The notes: generated from the sequence alone by a model not told the origin. A stretch of 26,998 bases of DNA from JBFMDN01 sp040753915 (GCA_040753915.1 JBFMDN010000075.1:1-26998), one strand, 5' to 3'. Positions 6,502 to 14,544 are shown, numbered from the stretch's first letter. Translations and numbers: made by a program.

Positions 6502-7721
6502 TCCCGGGTCCTTACCTTGCTCCCGTCCTTCAAGCCTGTTGCCGGTTTGACGACTACAACGTCGCCCACCTTGAGCCCATCGAGAATCTCCACGGTATCT
6601 CCCCAGGTTCTCCCTGTCTTGACGGGGGTTTCGCGAGCGCTGTCCTTGTCCACCCGGAAGACGATCTTCCGGTCGCCTCTCGACACGATCGCGGAATCCG
6701 GAACCCCCAGGAAAGGACGGTTTTCGCCCGCGGCCAGAGGGCGGGAGAGAAAAGCGACTTTGGCGCTCATCTGCGGGAGTATTCGCTCATCGATTCGGTC
6801 GAATTTCACCTTTGTCAGGACCGTTGCCTTGGAACGGTCTGCCGTTGGCACGATCATTTGCACGACTCCGGGAAAGCGCTCCTGGGGAAATGCGTCCAGA
6901 CTGATTTCTACAGGTGCTCCGGTCCGGACCTTGGAAATGCTCGATTCGGCCACATCCACTTCCACCATGAGCGAATCCATATCAGCCATGGTGACAACCG
7001 CTGCTTTGGCGTTGAGAGATGCTCCGAAAGGAGCTACAACCTCGCCCTCCTCTGCGTCCTTGGTGAGGACGACCCCGTCGAAGGGAGCCCGGATCAGCGA
7101 GTATTCCAAGTTGACTTCCGCAACGTTCAGTGACGCACGAGCCCGTTCTATGCCGGCTCGAGCAGATCGGTCCAATGCCACGGCCTTCTTGTACCTGGCT
7201 TCAGCGGTATCGAAGGCTTGTTGTGAGATTGAACCGGTCTCGCGCAGGGATTTCAACCGTTCGTAATTGAGGGTCGCGTCTTTGAGCTCGGCTTCAGCAT
7301 TCTTCAACGTCGCTTCGGCGACTCTTAAGCCGGCTTCGGCTTCCTCCAGCAATGCATGAAGGTCCCTGTTCTCTAATTGTGCGAGAACCTCTCCTTTGCG
7401 TGCATGACTGCCTTCCTGCACGTACAATTTCTGCAATCTGCCCGTGGCCTTTGAGGATACGGCTGCCTTCCTTTGGGCCACCACGTATCCGCTTGCATTG
7501 AGCATGGTGAGAGCTCGGGATGGAAACATAAGCGACACTCTCGCCACAGGCGCGTCCACCCGTGGAGCCAGAAGGCCTGACCAATAGAGAGCACTTGCGG
7601 CCAGAAGAATCGCAACCGCGATGCTCGCGCACCAGACGAGCTTCGACCGCCGCCTTCTCTCGAGATAATACTGGTGCGGTTCACGATCAATTCTCAGTTT
7701 TGTCAGATCTCGTTCTTCCAC
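6498..7721 (-). CDS. Periplasmic adaptor (membrane fusion) protein, MacA/HlyD-RND type
   Basis: 407 aa from a GTG at 7721 that follows AAGGGCACC. Residues 1-28 are cytoplasmic and basic, and 29-50 form one membrane anchor (VWCASIAVAILLAASALYW). Then come the first half-lipoyl motif (VSSKATGRLQKLYVQEGSHA with KGEVLAQLENRDL), a long alpha-hairpin (about 118-195, rich in Ala/Glu/Leu), the second half-lipoyl part (IRAPFDGVVLTKDAEEGEVV), a beta-barrel and a membrane-proximal domain ending VEILDGLKVGDVVVVKP. This is the full adaptor architecture that links an inner-membrane pump to an outer-membrane channel. It is co-translated with the ATPase. No outer-membrane TolC-like gene is nearby. Confidence 0.92.
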   Translation of the reverse strand: MEERDLTKLRIDREPHQYYLERRRRSKLVWCASIAVAILLAASALYWSGLLAPRVDAPVARVSLMFPSRALTMLNASGYVVAQRKAAVSSKATGRLQKLYVQEGSHARKGEVLAQLENRDLHALLEEAEAGLRVAEATLKNAEAELKDATLNYERLKSLRETGSISQQAFDTAEARYKKAVALDRSARAGIERARASLNVAEVNLEYSLIRAPFDGVVLTKDAEEGEVVAPFGASLNAKAAVVTMADMDSLMVEVDVAESSISKVRTGAPVEISLDAFPQERFPGVVQMIVPTADRSKATVLTKVKFDRIDERILPQMSAKVAFLSRPLAAGENRPFLGVPDSAIVSRGDRKIVFRVDKDSARETPVKTGRTWGDTVEILDGLKVGDVVVVKPATGLKDGSKVRTRE

Positions 7722-8101
7722 GGTGCCCTTGCCGGATTCAGCAGAGTTCGTTGCAGAGCCTCCAACAAGCGGAAGCAGTATACCGATTTCGGCGCGAACA
7801 GTATAGACATCGCGGGAGCATGACGTGATGCAGTGGATGTCATTGAAAAGAGGTCAAGGCCCTGGCAGTAAAGTGAGCCACGGAGGGCAGCGTAAGAGCA
7901 TCGTCGCCCCACCCGAAGTTGCACGGCAGCGATCGAGTTCTGTTCCCGGCTGCGAAGGTGAATGAAGCATTTGCGTACAAATCTGTCTCCGGCTTCGTGT
8001 TCCGTGGTATATAGTCATTGCCGGAATTTGTTTATGCCTGGGGATCGTGCGTCCCCGAACGAAAACACGCTCGCGTCGCTGTCAGGAGAGGACAGTTGCC
8101 C
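7722..8101. other. Divergent intergenic region between adaptor gene and plsC
   Basis: 380 bp without a credible gene. A direct repeat CAGTATA occurs at 7776-7782 and 7799-7805, 23 bp apart. Read on the minus strand each is TATACTG, a fair -10 box (TATACT) for the adaptor gene, but with weak -35 matches. On the plus strand GGTATATAGT near 8010 could serve plsC. Two spaced identical boxes may also be binding half-sites. Evidence is weak. Confidence 0.3.
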
Positions 8102-8965
8102 ATGAAGAAACACGGTGGAGCAAAAGTCTCAACCGCTACCCACGGCTCAACGGAGAAACGTTTCTCGATCAGGCTGGTGCCAAGACTTGCACTGACGATT
8201 CTCGCACTCGTGATATTCACACCGCTTCTGGCCTTTCCCATTCTCATAGTGGGCCTTTTCCCAAAGGGAGGAAAAGCAACGTTTCGGATGGCTGTCTGGT
8301 GGTGCGCGGTGGTTTATCGGGCCATGGGCCTCTCTTTTTCTGTCGAGGGCAGAGAGCGGGTGGTGCCGGGCGCGTCCTACATCGTTACGCCGAACCATCA
8401 AGGTAACGCAGACATCCTCGCGCTGATCACGATGCTCCCTGTACGTTTCCGGTGGGTGATCAAAAAAGAGTTGCTGCGGATTCCGCTTTTCGGATGGGCC
8501 CTGGGAAAAACCGGAGCCATATCCTTGGACAGGTCCGATCCGACCAAGGCCGTACAAGCGCTCAAAAGTGCTTCTTCGAAGCTAAAAGACGGATGGTCCG
8601 TTCTCATCTATCCTGAAGGGACCCGAAGCAAGAATCCTCATTTGCAGCCGTTCAAGAAAGGGCCGTTCATGCTCGCGGTGCAGACCGGGATTCCGATCCT
8701 TCCGGTTGTGTGCAATGGAGCATTTCACGTCTTACCGCGGAAAACATGCATTTTTATACCCGGCCACATCAAGGTCTCCATAGGCAATCCCATCGCTACG
8801 GAAGGCCTCGGTGTCGAGGACGTTCCCGAGCTCATGGACAGGACTCGGCAAGAAATGCTCAAGTATCTTGAGCCTGATTACAATCCCTTCGACAGGAAAT
8901 GGTCCAGGCTTGGGTACCCGAGCGCGCATATGTCCGCTGGGTGTTCCGGCAATGCCTCTGACTGA
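8102..8965 (+). CDS. plsC: PlsC-type 1-acyl-sn-glycerol-3-phosphate acyltransferase
   Basis: 287 aa from the ATG at 8102, chosen because AGGAGAGGA stands 9 nt or more upstream; an in-frame start at 8018 would add 28 residues before the membrane anchor. A hydrophobic segment at about residues 22-48 (ALTILALVIFTPLLAFPILI) anchors it in the inner membrane. The acyltransferase motifs follow: NHQGNAD (HX4D catalytic pair), the substrate-binding RWVIKKELLRIPLFGWAL, the glycerophosphate-binding YPEGTRS, and GIPILPVVCNGA. The enzyme adds the second acyl chain to lysophosphatidic acid in phospholipid synthesis. Related acyltransferases act on other lipids, so the exact acceptor is not certain. The 3' end is slightly long and polar. 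manC follows after 68 bp on the same strand. Confidence 0.88.
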   Translation: MKKHGGAKVSTATHGSTEKRFSIRLVPRLALTILALVIFTPLLAFPILIVGLFPKGGKATFRMAVWWCAVVYRAMGLSFSVEGRERVVPGASYIVTPNHQGNADILALITMLPVRFRWVIKKELLRIPLFGWALGKTGAISLDRSDPTKAVQALKSASSKLKDGWSVLIYPEGTRSKNPHLQPFKKGPFMLAVQTGIPILPVVCNGAFHVLPRKTCIFIPGHIKVSIGNPIATEGLGVEDVPELMDRTRQEMLKYLEPDYNPFDRKWSRLGYPSAHMSAGCSGNASD

Positions 8966-8975
8966 TGAGGAATTT

Positions 8976-8990
8976 CCCTGTTCGACAGGG
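8976..8990 (+). other. Small hairpin between plsC and manC
   Basis: CCCTGT (8976-8981) and ACAGGG (8985-8990) form a perfect 6-bp stem closed by a 3-nt loop, 11 bp after the plsC stop. No T-run follows, so it is unlikely to be an efficient terminator; it may protect the plsC message 3' end. Confidence 0.3.
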
Positions 8991-9033
8991 CGAGTGAAAG
9001 AAGACTAGTTTCCCTATTTCGTGGTGGTGAGGG

Positions 9034-10107
9034 ATGATTTACGGCGTCATCATGGCAGGGGGTAGCGGGACCCGATTTTGGCCGGAGAGCAGACACGGTC
9101 GCCCGAAGCAGCTTCTCAAAATAGTAGACGATCGCACCATGATCCGAGCCACCGTGGACAGAATCCGGTGGAAAATCCCCACTGACAGGATCCTGGTGAT
9201 CACTACCCCGCAGCAAGAAGCGGATATCCGAGCGGAGCTCGAGGAAGTTCCGAACGAGATGATTCTTGTTGAGCCCATGGGGCGAAACACGGCCGCTTGC
9301 ATCGCGTTGGCGGCCTTCAAGTTGCAGAAGAGGGATCCGGATGCGATCATGGTGGTTCTCCCGGCGGATCACCTCATTGGCAGGGAACAGGAGTTTCTCG
9401 AGATCCTCGAATGGGGAATAGAAATAGTCTCTCAGGGGGCCTATCTGCTCACGTTCGGCATAGTTCCCACTCGTCCGGAGACCGGGTACGGATACATTCA
9501 TTTGGGTGTGCCGCACGCAAACTCGACTTCACGGGCAGCTTATCGCGTGGACCGGTTTGTCGAAAAACCTGACCTCGTGACTGCACAAACGTACTTGCAA
9601 TCAGGATCGTATCTGTGGAACAGCGGGATGTTTGTGTGGAAGGTCTCCGATATCACACGGGCTTTCGACCGTCATCTCCCGTACCTGAGCACGGCCATGC
9701 GGGAGGCCCTGCCCCAATTGAACACGCCCCGGGAATCAGAAGCCCTGATGAGAGTGTACGAGCGCATCGAGTCGATTTCCATTGACAACGGAATTATGGA
9801 GCGGGCGGATAATGTTCTTGTGATTCCCATCGATGTGGATTGGAACGACGTAGGCTGCTGGTCGTCCGTAGAAAACGTATGGGATCGGGACGAATCCGGC
9901 AACGTGTCACGTGGAGAGCTGATCGCACTCGAAAGTACGGGCTGCATTGTCTCCTCGCCCCATAAGCTCATCACACTCATAGGCCTGGAAGACGTGATCG
10001 TGGTGGACACTCCTGACGCTCTCCTCGTGTGCAAGAAGGACCGCGCACAGGATGTAAAACACGTGCAGAAGATTCTCAAGGAAAGGGGATACCATCACTT
10101 GCTGTGA
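9034..10107 (+). CDS. manC: Mannose-1-phosphate guanylyltransferase (GDP-mannose pyrophosphorylase), single-domain
   Basis: 357 aa. It makes GDP-mannose from mannose-1-phosphate and GTP for lipopolysaccharide, exopolysaccharide or glycoprotein synthesis. The N-terminus has the nucleotidyltransferase signature MAGGSGTRFWP...RPKQLL (residues 7-28). Also present are EPMGRNTAACIALAA, VLPADHLI, ETGYGYIH, FVEKPD, YLWNSGMFVWK and DWNDVGCW, all typical of the family. The length matches the short form without the C-terminal phosphomannose isomerase cupin, so the isomerase step must be encoded elsewhere. The ATG follows GGTGAGG closely. It probably shares a transcript with plsC, and both serve envelope synthesis. 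Confidence 0.92.
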   Translation: MIYGVIMAGGSGTRFWPESRHGRPKQLLKIVDDRTMIRATVDRIRWKIPTDRILVITTPQQEADIRAELEEVPNEMILVEPMGRNTAACIALAAFKLQKRDPDAIMVVLPADHLIGREQEFLEILEWGIEIVSQGAYLLTFGIVPTRPETGYGYIHLGVPHANSTSRAAYRVDRFVEKPDLVTAQTYLQSGSYLWNSGMFVWKVSDITRAFDRHLPYLSTAMREALPQLNTPRESEALMRVYERIESISIDNGIMERADNVLVIPIDVDWNDVGCWSSVENVWDRDESGNVSRGELIALESTGCIVSSPHKLITLIGLEDVIVVDTPDALLVCKKDRAQDVKHVQKILKERGYHHLL

Positions 10108-10162
10108 TGGCATGAGCCCCCAACGCAGTAGCGGTCATGAACCGGCCCGTACAGTGCTGTGC

Positions 10163-10444
10163 TCACGAAACCGGCTCTCCATCCGAGCGGTGCGTCTTCC
10201 CTTGAGAACATTCTTGTGCTTCTTCCGAAGTGCCGGTCGGGTTTTCTCCTTCCTGTTCCCTGATCCCTCTCAAATAGGCCTTGAATTGGTCATCCGTCAG
10301 GAGCATCGTAGAGATCTCCTCTTCCCGCTCCTTCTCAGCTCGGACGTAGCCCCACAACCGGTAGATAACCCACCCTATTCCGAGGGCCAGGACACCAACA
10401 TAGATGAGTGTGATGAAGTGCATCGTCCGCTGGCTGCCCTTCAC
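10163..10444 (-). CDS. Small single-pass membrane protein co-translated with Lon
   Basis: 93 aa from a GTG at 10444 that overlaps the lon stop codon by 4 bp (GTGA). An ATG at 10423 would give 86 residues and remove seven before the membrane segment. One transmembrane helix (ITLIYVGVLALGIGWVIYRL) is followed by a charged helix (VRAEKEREEEISTMLLTDDQ) and a polar tail. I do not recognise a family. The overlap implies translational coupling to lon, so it might localise or modulate the protease or merely be carried along. It is convergent with manC. Codon use and composition look native. Confidence 0.65.
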   Translation of the reverse strand: MKGSQRTMHFITLIYVGVLALGIGWVIYRLWGYVRAEKEREEEISTMLLTDDQFKAYLRGIREQEGENPTGTSEEAQECSQGKTHRSDGEPVS

Positions 10445-12984
10445 TCTTTGTGGCGAACCACTGAATTGACACCTGTTCTTCGCCTTGTTGCACGTTTTTG
10501 TGCAACAACCTTTTCCGGCTCGTTCTCGGCTCTTTCGGTCCAGGAACTATCGGGCTGTCCCGACTTCCGCGCCTTCGATTCCATGCGGGTTTCCGGGTCT
10601 TCCGTCAGGGCGATCTTCAGCACTTGGTCCATGTGGTCCACGAACTTGAACTGCAGTCTGCGACGGATGTGCTTGGGAATCTCGTCCAGGTCCTTCCTGT
10701 TTTGTTCAGGAGCTATGACCGTGGGGATCTTTGCCCGAAGCGCGGCCAGCGACTTTTCACGAAGGCCGCCTATGGGAAGCACGCGGCCTCTCAAAGTGAT
10801 CTCTCCGGTCATAGCCACATCCGCTCTCACCGGTATGCCGGTCAGAGCGCTCACCAAGGCAGTGGCCATGGTCACCCCTGCTGAAGGCCCGTCCTTCGGT
10901 ATGGCTCCTGCGGGCACATGAACATGGATGTCTTTGGAGAAATAGAACTTGTCCTTCATGCCGAATGCTGCGGCCCTGGAACGGAAATACGAGAGGGCTG
11001 CCTGCCCCGACTCTTTCATGACATCTCCCAGTTGACCGGTCAGCAGAAGATTCCCCTTGCCCTCCATGGGAGTGGCCTCAATGTGGAGCACGTCTCCCCC
11101 GTATGGCGTCCAGGCGAGACCCGTGGCGACCCCAACCTCGTCTTCTCTTTTCTCGGTATCAGGTTGAAACCGCGGCACCCCAAGAAATTTGCTGAGATTC
11201 TTCGCGGTGATCCGGGGAACCTTCTTTTCGCCCTCCGCTATCTTTCGGGCTATCTTCCGGCAGAGATTCGCGATCTCCCGCTCCAAGTTGCGTAGACCTG
11301 CCTCGCGGGTGTACTGGTTAACGATTCCGAGGATCGCCTCGTCCGTAATGTCGAAATCCTGAGCTCTAATCCCGTTTTCCTTGATCTGTCGAGGAATGAG
11401 AAACTGTCTGGCAATCTTCAGCTTATCTTCATCCACGTACCCGGATAGCTCGATCAGCTCCATCCTGTCCCTGAGTGCCGGGATGATGGTATCAGCCACA
11501 TTCGCTGTCGTGATGAACATGACCTTTGACAGATCGAAAGGAACATTGAGGTAGTGGTCGCTGAACGCGAAGTTTTGCTCGGGGTCCAGGACCTCCAGCA
11601 ATGCTGCTGACGGGTCTCCCCGAAAATCGGCCCCCACCTTGTCTATCTCGTCAAGCATGAACACGGGATTGTTAGACCCCGCAGTCTTAAGACCCTGGAT
11701 GATCCGGCCGGGGAGGGCCCCGATGTACGTCCGGCGATGACCGCGGATTTCCGCCTCGTCCCGCACGCCCCCCAGGGAGATACGGGTGAATTTCCTTCCA
11801 AGGGCTCTCGCAATGGACTTGCCGAGAGAGGTCTTGCCCACCCCCGGAGGTCCCACAAAACACAGAATCGGCCCCTTCATGTTCTTGTTGAGCTTGCGAA
11901 CGCCGAGGTATTCAAGAATCCTGTCCTTGACCTTTTCCAGGTCGTAATGATCCTCATCCAGGATGATTTTCGCATTTTTGATGTCTAGCTTGTCACGAGT
12001 GGACTTTGACCAGGGAAGCTCAACGATCCAGTCCAGGTAAGTCCGAATGATCGAGGCCTCCGCTGCATCCGGATGCATCTGAGCAAGGCGGCTGAGCTGC
12101 TTTTCCGCTTCCTTCTCCACTTCCTTCGGAATTCGCGCCTTGGCGATTTTTGATCGAAATTCTTCAATTTCTTTAGTTTTTTCGTCTATTTCTCCGAGCT
12201 CGCTCTGAATAGCCTTTAATTGTTCTCTCAGGAAGTATTCGCGATGAGTTTTGCCCATCTCTTCCTTTGCCTGGGTTTGGATCTTCGCCTGCATAGCCGA
12301 CAGCTCCAACTCCTTCGAGAGTAGCTCATTGACCTTGCGGAGTCGCGCGATCGGGTCGAAAACCTCGAGGATGGCCTGAGATTCATCGACGCGAAGCTTC
12401 AGGTTCGAGGCCACCAAGTCGGCCAAGCGGCCCGGATCCTCAATGGAATCCAAGACTGCCACGGCATCGGGCGAGATGATGCCCCTAAGCTGGAGGATCT
12501 TTTCCGAATTCTCCTTCACTGAACGCATCAAGGCTTCCACCTCGATAGTAATCTGCGTCGCGGAAGGCTCCGGGATCTTTTCGATTCGGACCGCAAAGAA
12601 ATCTTCAGATTGCACGTACGAGACGATGCGCGCCTTTGCCAGACCCTGGACAAGGATCTTCACCCTGCCATCCGGGAGTCGCAGCATCTTGACGACCATC
12701 GCCACGGTCCCTATGGAGTAGATGTCTTCCGGGCTTGGGTCCTCTTCCCCTGAGAGCTTCTGCGTACAGAGGAAAAGCAGCCGGTCCTTCTCCAACGCCT
12801 TCTCTACGGCCTTGATGGATTTCTCTCTTCCCACCATGAGAGGGAGAATCATATATGAGAAGATCACCACATCCCGTACCGGAAGCAGGGGCATTACGTC
12901 CGGAATGTCCGCATAGTTGATCTGCTGGGGCTTGAGGGATTCTTCCTCGGGAAAATCATCCTTTTTGTCGACTTCATCAGCCAT
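10441..12984 (-). CDS. lon: ATP-dependent protease Lon (LonA)
   Basis: 847 aa from the ATG at 12984, preceded by GGAG with 9-nt spacing; an in-frame start at 13065 would add 27 unlikely residues. It degrades misfolded and regulatory proteins in the cytoplasm as a hexamer. The LON substrate domain begins PLLPVRDVVIFSYMILPLMV (32-51), followed by a coiled-coil linker with EYFLREQLKAIQSELGE. The AAA+ module has Walker A GPPGVGKTS (378-386) and Walker B VFMLDEIDK (441-449). The S16 protease domain has the catalytic Ser701 in PKDGPSAG and Lys744 in GGLREKSLAA. Compared with E. coli Lon (784 aa) it has about 20 extra N-terminal residues and a basic, low-complexity tail after residue 795 (VVAQKRATRRRTG). 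A good sigma-70 promoter lies upstream; no heat-shock sigma-32 or CIRCE element was seen. Confidence 0.97.
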   Translation of the reverse strand: MADEVDKKDDFPEEESLKPQQINYADIPDVMPLLPVRDVVIFSYMILPLMVGREKSIKAVEKALEKDRLLFLCTQKLSGEEDPSPEDIYSIGTVAMVVKMLRLPDGRVKILVQGLAKARIVSYVQSEDFFAVRIEKIPEPSATQITIEVEALMRSVKENSEKILQLRGIISPDAVAVLDSIEDPGRLADLVASNLKLRVDESQAILEVFDPIARLRKVNELLSKELELSAMQAKIQTQAKEEMGKTHREYFLREQLKAIQSELGEIDEKTKEIEEFRSKIAKARIPKEVEKEAEKQLSRLAQMHPDAAEASIIRTYLDWIVELPWSKSTRDKLDIKNAKIILDEDHYDLEKVKDRILEYLGVRKLNKNMKGPILCFVGPPGVGKTSLGKSIARALGRKFTRISLGGVRDEAEIRGHRRTYIGALPGRIIQGLKTAGSNNPVFMLDEIDKVGADFRGDPSAALLEVLDPEQNFAFSDHYLNVPFDLSKVMFITTANVADTIIPALRDRMELIELSGYVDEDKLKIARQFLIPRQIKENGIRAQDFDITDEAILGIVNQYTREAGLRNLEREIANLCRKIARKIAEGEKKVPRITAKNLSKFLGVPRFQPDTEKREDEVGVATGLAWTPYGGDVLHIEATPMEGKGNLLLTGQLGDVMKESGQAALSYFRSRAAAFGMKDKFYFSKDIHVHVPAGAIPKDGPSAGVTMATALVSALTGIPVRADVAMTGEITLRGRVLPIGGLREKSLAALRAKIPTVIAPEQNRKDLDEIPKHIRRRLQFKFVDHMDQVLKIALTEDPETRMESKARKSGQPDSSWTERAENEPEKVVAQKRATRRRTGVNSVVRHKE

Positions 12985-13101
12985 TGTATATGTCTCCACT
13001 CGTGCGTGAAATGCGAACAGGCTGGGTGCTAAATCCGCGAATTCCCACATTTGCTCCGCGTACACCCAAGAGATTCGGGAAAAAACTCACCCTAACATCC
13101 A

Positions 13102-13129
13102 AATATAGTGGACTTACTCCCCATGTCAA
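13102..13129 (-). promoter_or_regulatory. Sigma-70-type promoter of lon
   Basis: On the minus strand a perfect TTGACA (13129-13124) is followed after 16 bp by TATATT (13107-13102, 5 of 6 matches). Expected start is near 13095, giving a leader of about 110 nt before the lon ATG at 12984, which also supports that start over the upstream one at 13065. Confidence 0.7.
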
Positions 13130-13203
13130 GCGCCATTACCGGTTTTTTTCCTGTCAAACTTAGTGCTCCATTTCCTAAATACGGTCACGTAATCTGCCAC
13201 GAT

Positions 13204-13254
13204 GTAGGGGCACCCCTTGTGGGTGCCCAGGGCGGGCACGAGGCCCGCCCCTAC
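13204..13254. repeat. BIME-like pair of inverted GTAG palindromes (REP type)
   Basis: 51 bp. GTAG at 13204-13207 is followed by the hairpin GGGCACCC-cttgt-GGGTGCCC (13208-13228). After one base comes a second hairpin GGGCGGGC-acgag-GCCCGCCC (13230-13250), which ends in CTAC (13251-13254), an inverted GTAG. Two palindromes, each with a GTAG foot and in opposite orientation, is the defining layout of bacterial interspersed mosaic elements made from REP sequences. RAYT transposases recognise such GTAG-footed hairpins, and a RAYT gene starts at the left edge of this window. Similar GTAGGGGC...GCCCCTAC elements occur widely in bacterial genomes. Confidence 0.75.
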
Positions 13255-13343
13255 AGTGCCAACGAAGCGCTCACCACGTACACCGCGGTGCGGATACGGT
13301 ACCGTATGTGTGCCGTCGACCACTTAGAGATGTAGCTCTGTGC

Positions 13344-13368
13344 TGCCACGCATTGAACATGCGTGGCA
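13344..13368. promoter_or_regulatory. Perfect 10-bp palindrome upstream of the zinc-ribbon gene
   Basis: TGCCACGCAT (13344-13353) and ATGCGTGGCA (13359-13368) are exact inverted copies around a 5-bp centre TGAAC. It lies about 40 bp before the candidate -35 at 13410. The symmetry suits a dimeric regulator; a terminator role is less likely because no T-run follows on either strand. Confidence 0.4.
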
Positions 13369-13409
13369 TGCATCGCAGTCAAAAGCCAATGACCGTTCGT
13401 TCTTTGGTG

Positions 13410-13438
13410 TTGCCTGCCCAGTCACTCTACATTATAGT
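13410..13438 (+). promoter_or_regulatory. Candidate promoter of the zinc-ribbon gene
   Basis: TTGCCT (13410-13415, 4 of 6 matches) and TATAGT (13433-13438, 5 of 6 matches) are spaced by 17 bp, about 65 bp before the ATG at 13502. Confidence 0.5.
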
Positions 13439-13501
13439 TATGGAAGGCCGGATGGCTTCGAGGAAAAATCAACTATGCGCTCGAAGGGAAGGAGTCGTGC
13501 T

Positions 13502-13684
13502 ATGAGCACTCTGCAGCATTGCCCCGGTTTTGAGGCCCACAAGAGTCTTTCCTCGGTCACTTTCGACTGCCCTCAGTGCGGAAAGCCAGTCGAGATCTTC
13601 TCGGACGAATTTGACAAACCTCAGAAGTGCCCTGCATGCAAGGAACCGATTGACTTTAGCAAGGTGAAGCTCGAGCAAGGTTGA
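13502..13684 (+). CDS. Small zinc-ribbon protein
   Basis: 60 aa from the ATG at 13502, which has an ideal AAGGAG with 7-nt spacing; the frame is open further upstream, but that part does not look coding. Two CxxC knuckles, CPQC (23-26) and CPAC (43-46), about 16 residues apart should bind one zinc ion, and an extra Cys7 precedes them. Between them is an acidic EIFSDEFDKP segment, and the end reads IDFSKVKLEQ. I recall similar short proteins from other Deltaproteobacteria, but no function is established. It is likely cytoplasmic. It stands alone, with its own promoter, between the BIME and the RNase H-like gene. Confidence 0.8.
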   Translation: MSTLQHCPGFEAHKSLSSVTFDCPQCGKPVEIFSDEFDKPQKCPACKEPIDFSKVKLEQG

Positions 13685-13828
13685 TCCGCTGTTTCTCCAC
13701 CCGATTGGCAGCGCGCCACGGGATAGAGCTTTTGCGGGGGCGTGGCGGGCCCTTTGTTCTAACGAAATGGATCTCTCGTAGCGCCGGCGGCTCGCCGGTA
13801 CTCTTGTTTTCAACTGGTCTTGCGGGAT

Positions 13829-13848
13829 GGGCGCTTTTCGAAGCGCCC
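13829..13848. other. Stable hairpin with TTCG tetraloop after the zinc-ribbon gene
   Basis: GGGCGCTT (13829-13836), loop TTCG, AAGCGCCC (13841-13848): a perfect 8-bp stem with a UUCG-type loop, about 145 bp after the zinc-ribbon stop. No T-run follows on either strand, so it may be a 3'-end protector or a Rho-linked stop between two convergent genes and not a classical terminator. Confidence 0.4.
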
Positions 13849-13929
13849 CTTGCACACACGGCTCTATGAAATATGGTGCCGAGAGATCTCCCGAGCTGCC
13901 TGCGCGCAGACGATACTGTCCACTACCGC

Positions 13930-14385
13930 CTATGGAAGCGAGTTAAGCTTTGCTCCTGCCTGATAAAGGCGCCGGCGCTTTTGGGGGATCCGTACCTCAG
14001 TAAGGCCTTCCGTGGCCAGCGCATCCGCCATGCCGTTCTCATGGCGCGGCACCCATTTGAGATGCCAGCCGGGATGTTCACGGAAGAAGCGCCGGATACG
14101 AAGGATCGCGTCTCGGAAGCGGTTTCGTTCGCGGGTGTTGATCTGCCCGTTCACCTGACAGACCACGGTGCGGCTGTCACCATGTATGACCGCCTCGTGG
14201 ATGTTAAGGAGATCGAGGCGATCCAAGAGAGCCATGAGGGCAAGATATTCAGCTTTCAGTGCGTCTCCTCGGCCCGCATAGGCACCCACTTGGCACACGG
14301 GATACCCCTTGCCGTCGCGGATGACATAGCCGATGCCGCAATTGTGCAAGAAACACGATCCATCGAAGAAGGCCTTGTAAACCAT
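13930..14385 (-). CDS. Ribonuclease HI-like protein
   Basis: 151 aa. The RNase H catalytic tetrad is complete: Asp8 in KAFFDGSC, Glu46 in ALKAEYLALMALL, Asp70 in AVIHGDSRTVVCQVNG, and Asp121 in NGMADALA, with His115 in the mobile loop (PRHENGMAD). These enzymes cut the RNA strand of RNA-DNA hybrids. The sequence is of the RVT_3-like RNase H subgroup found in many bacteria as a second copy, and lacks the basic handle of E. coli RnhA, so a role beside the main RNase H is possible. The C-terminus is basic (PQKRRRLYQAGAK). The ATG at 14385 is preceded by GAGGG with 8-nt spacing. It lies downstream of the adenylate cyclase gene on the same strand with a gap of about 160 bp. Confidence 0.85.
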   Translation of the reverse strand: MVYKAFFDGSCFLHNCGIGYVIRDGKGYPVCQVGAYAGRGDALKAEYLALMALLDRLDLLNIHEAVIHGDSRTVVCQVNGQINTRERNRFRDAILRIRRFFREHPGWHLKWVPRHENGMADALATEGLTEVRIPQKRRRLYQAGAKLNSLP

Positions 14386-14544
14386 ATGACAGTCCCTCTG
14401 CGTGAATACTCGAAAGGCTGACCCGGCGATGGGAATTGGTTGTTCATTGGCCCTCTGCTAACCATAAATCCGGAAGAATTTCAAGTGAGAAAAATGTCAG
14501 GGGGTTGGCATGCAGTGAGGAAGAGGGAAAAGAGGCTTGTCCTA

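Noticed and set aside
6493..7266. Open frame of 257 codons on the plus strand
   Set aside because: It is antisense to the adaptor gene. The Ser/Thr/Arg-rich translation is typical of shadow frames in GC-rich DNA.
10112..10921. Open frame of 269 codons on the plus strand
   Set aside because: It is antisense to the small membrane protein and to lon, whose catalytic motifs are intact. The translation is Ser/Arg-rich without a domain.
12985..13180. Heat-shock control of lon (sigma-32 or CIRCE)
   Set aside because: No CTTGAA-N13-CCCCAT or GCACTC-N9-GAGTGC element was found upstream; a housekeeping promoter explains the region.
13204..13254. CRISPR repeat or array
   Set aside because: The unit occurs once and consists of two adjoining palindromes, without spacers or further repeats and without cas genes.
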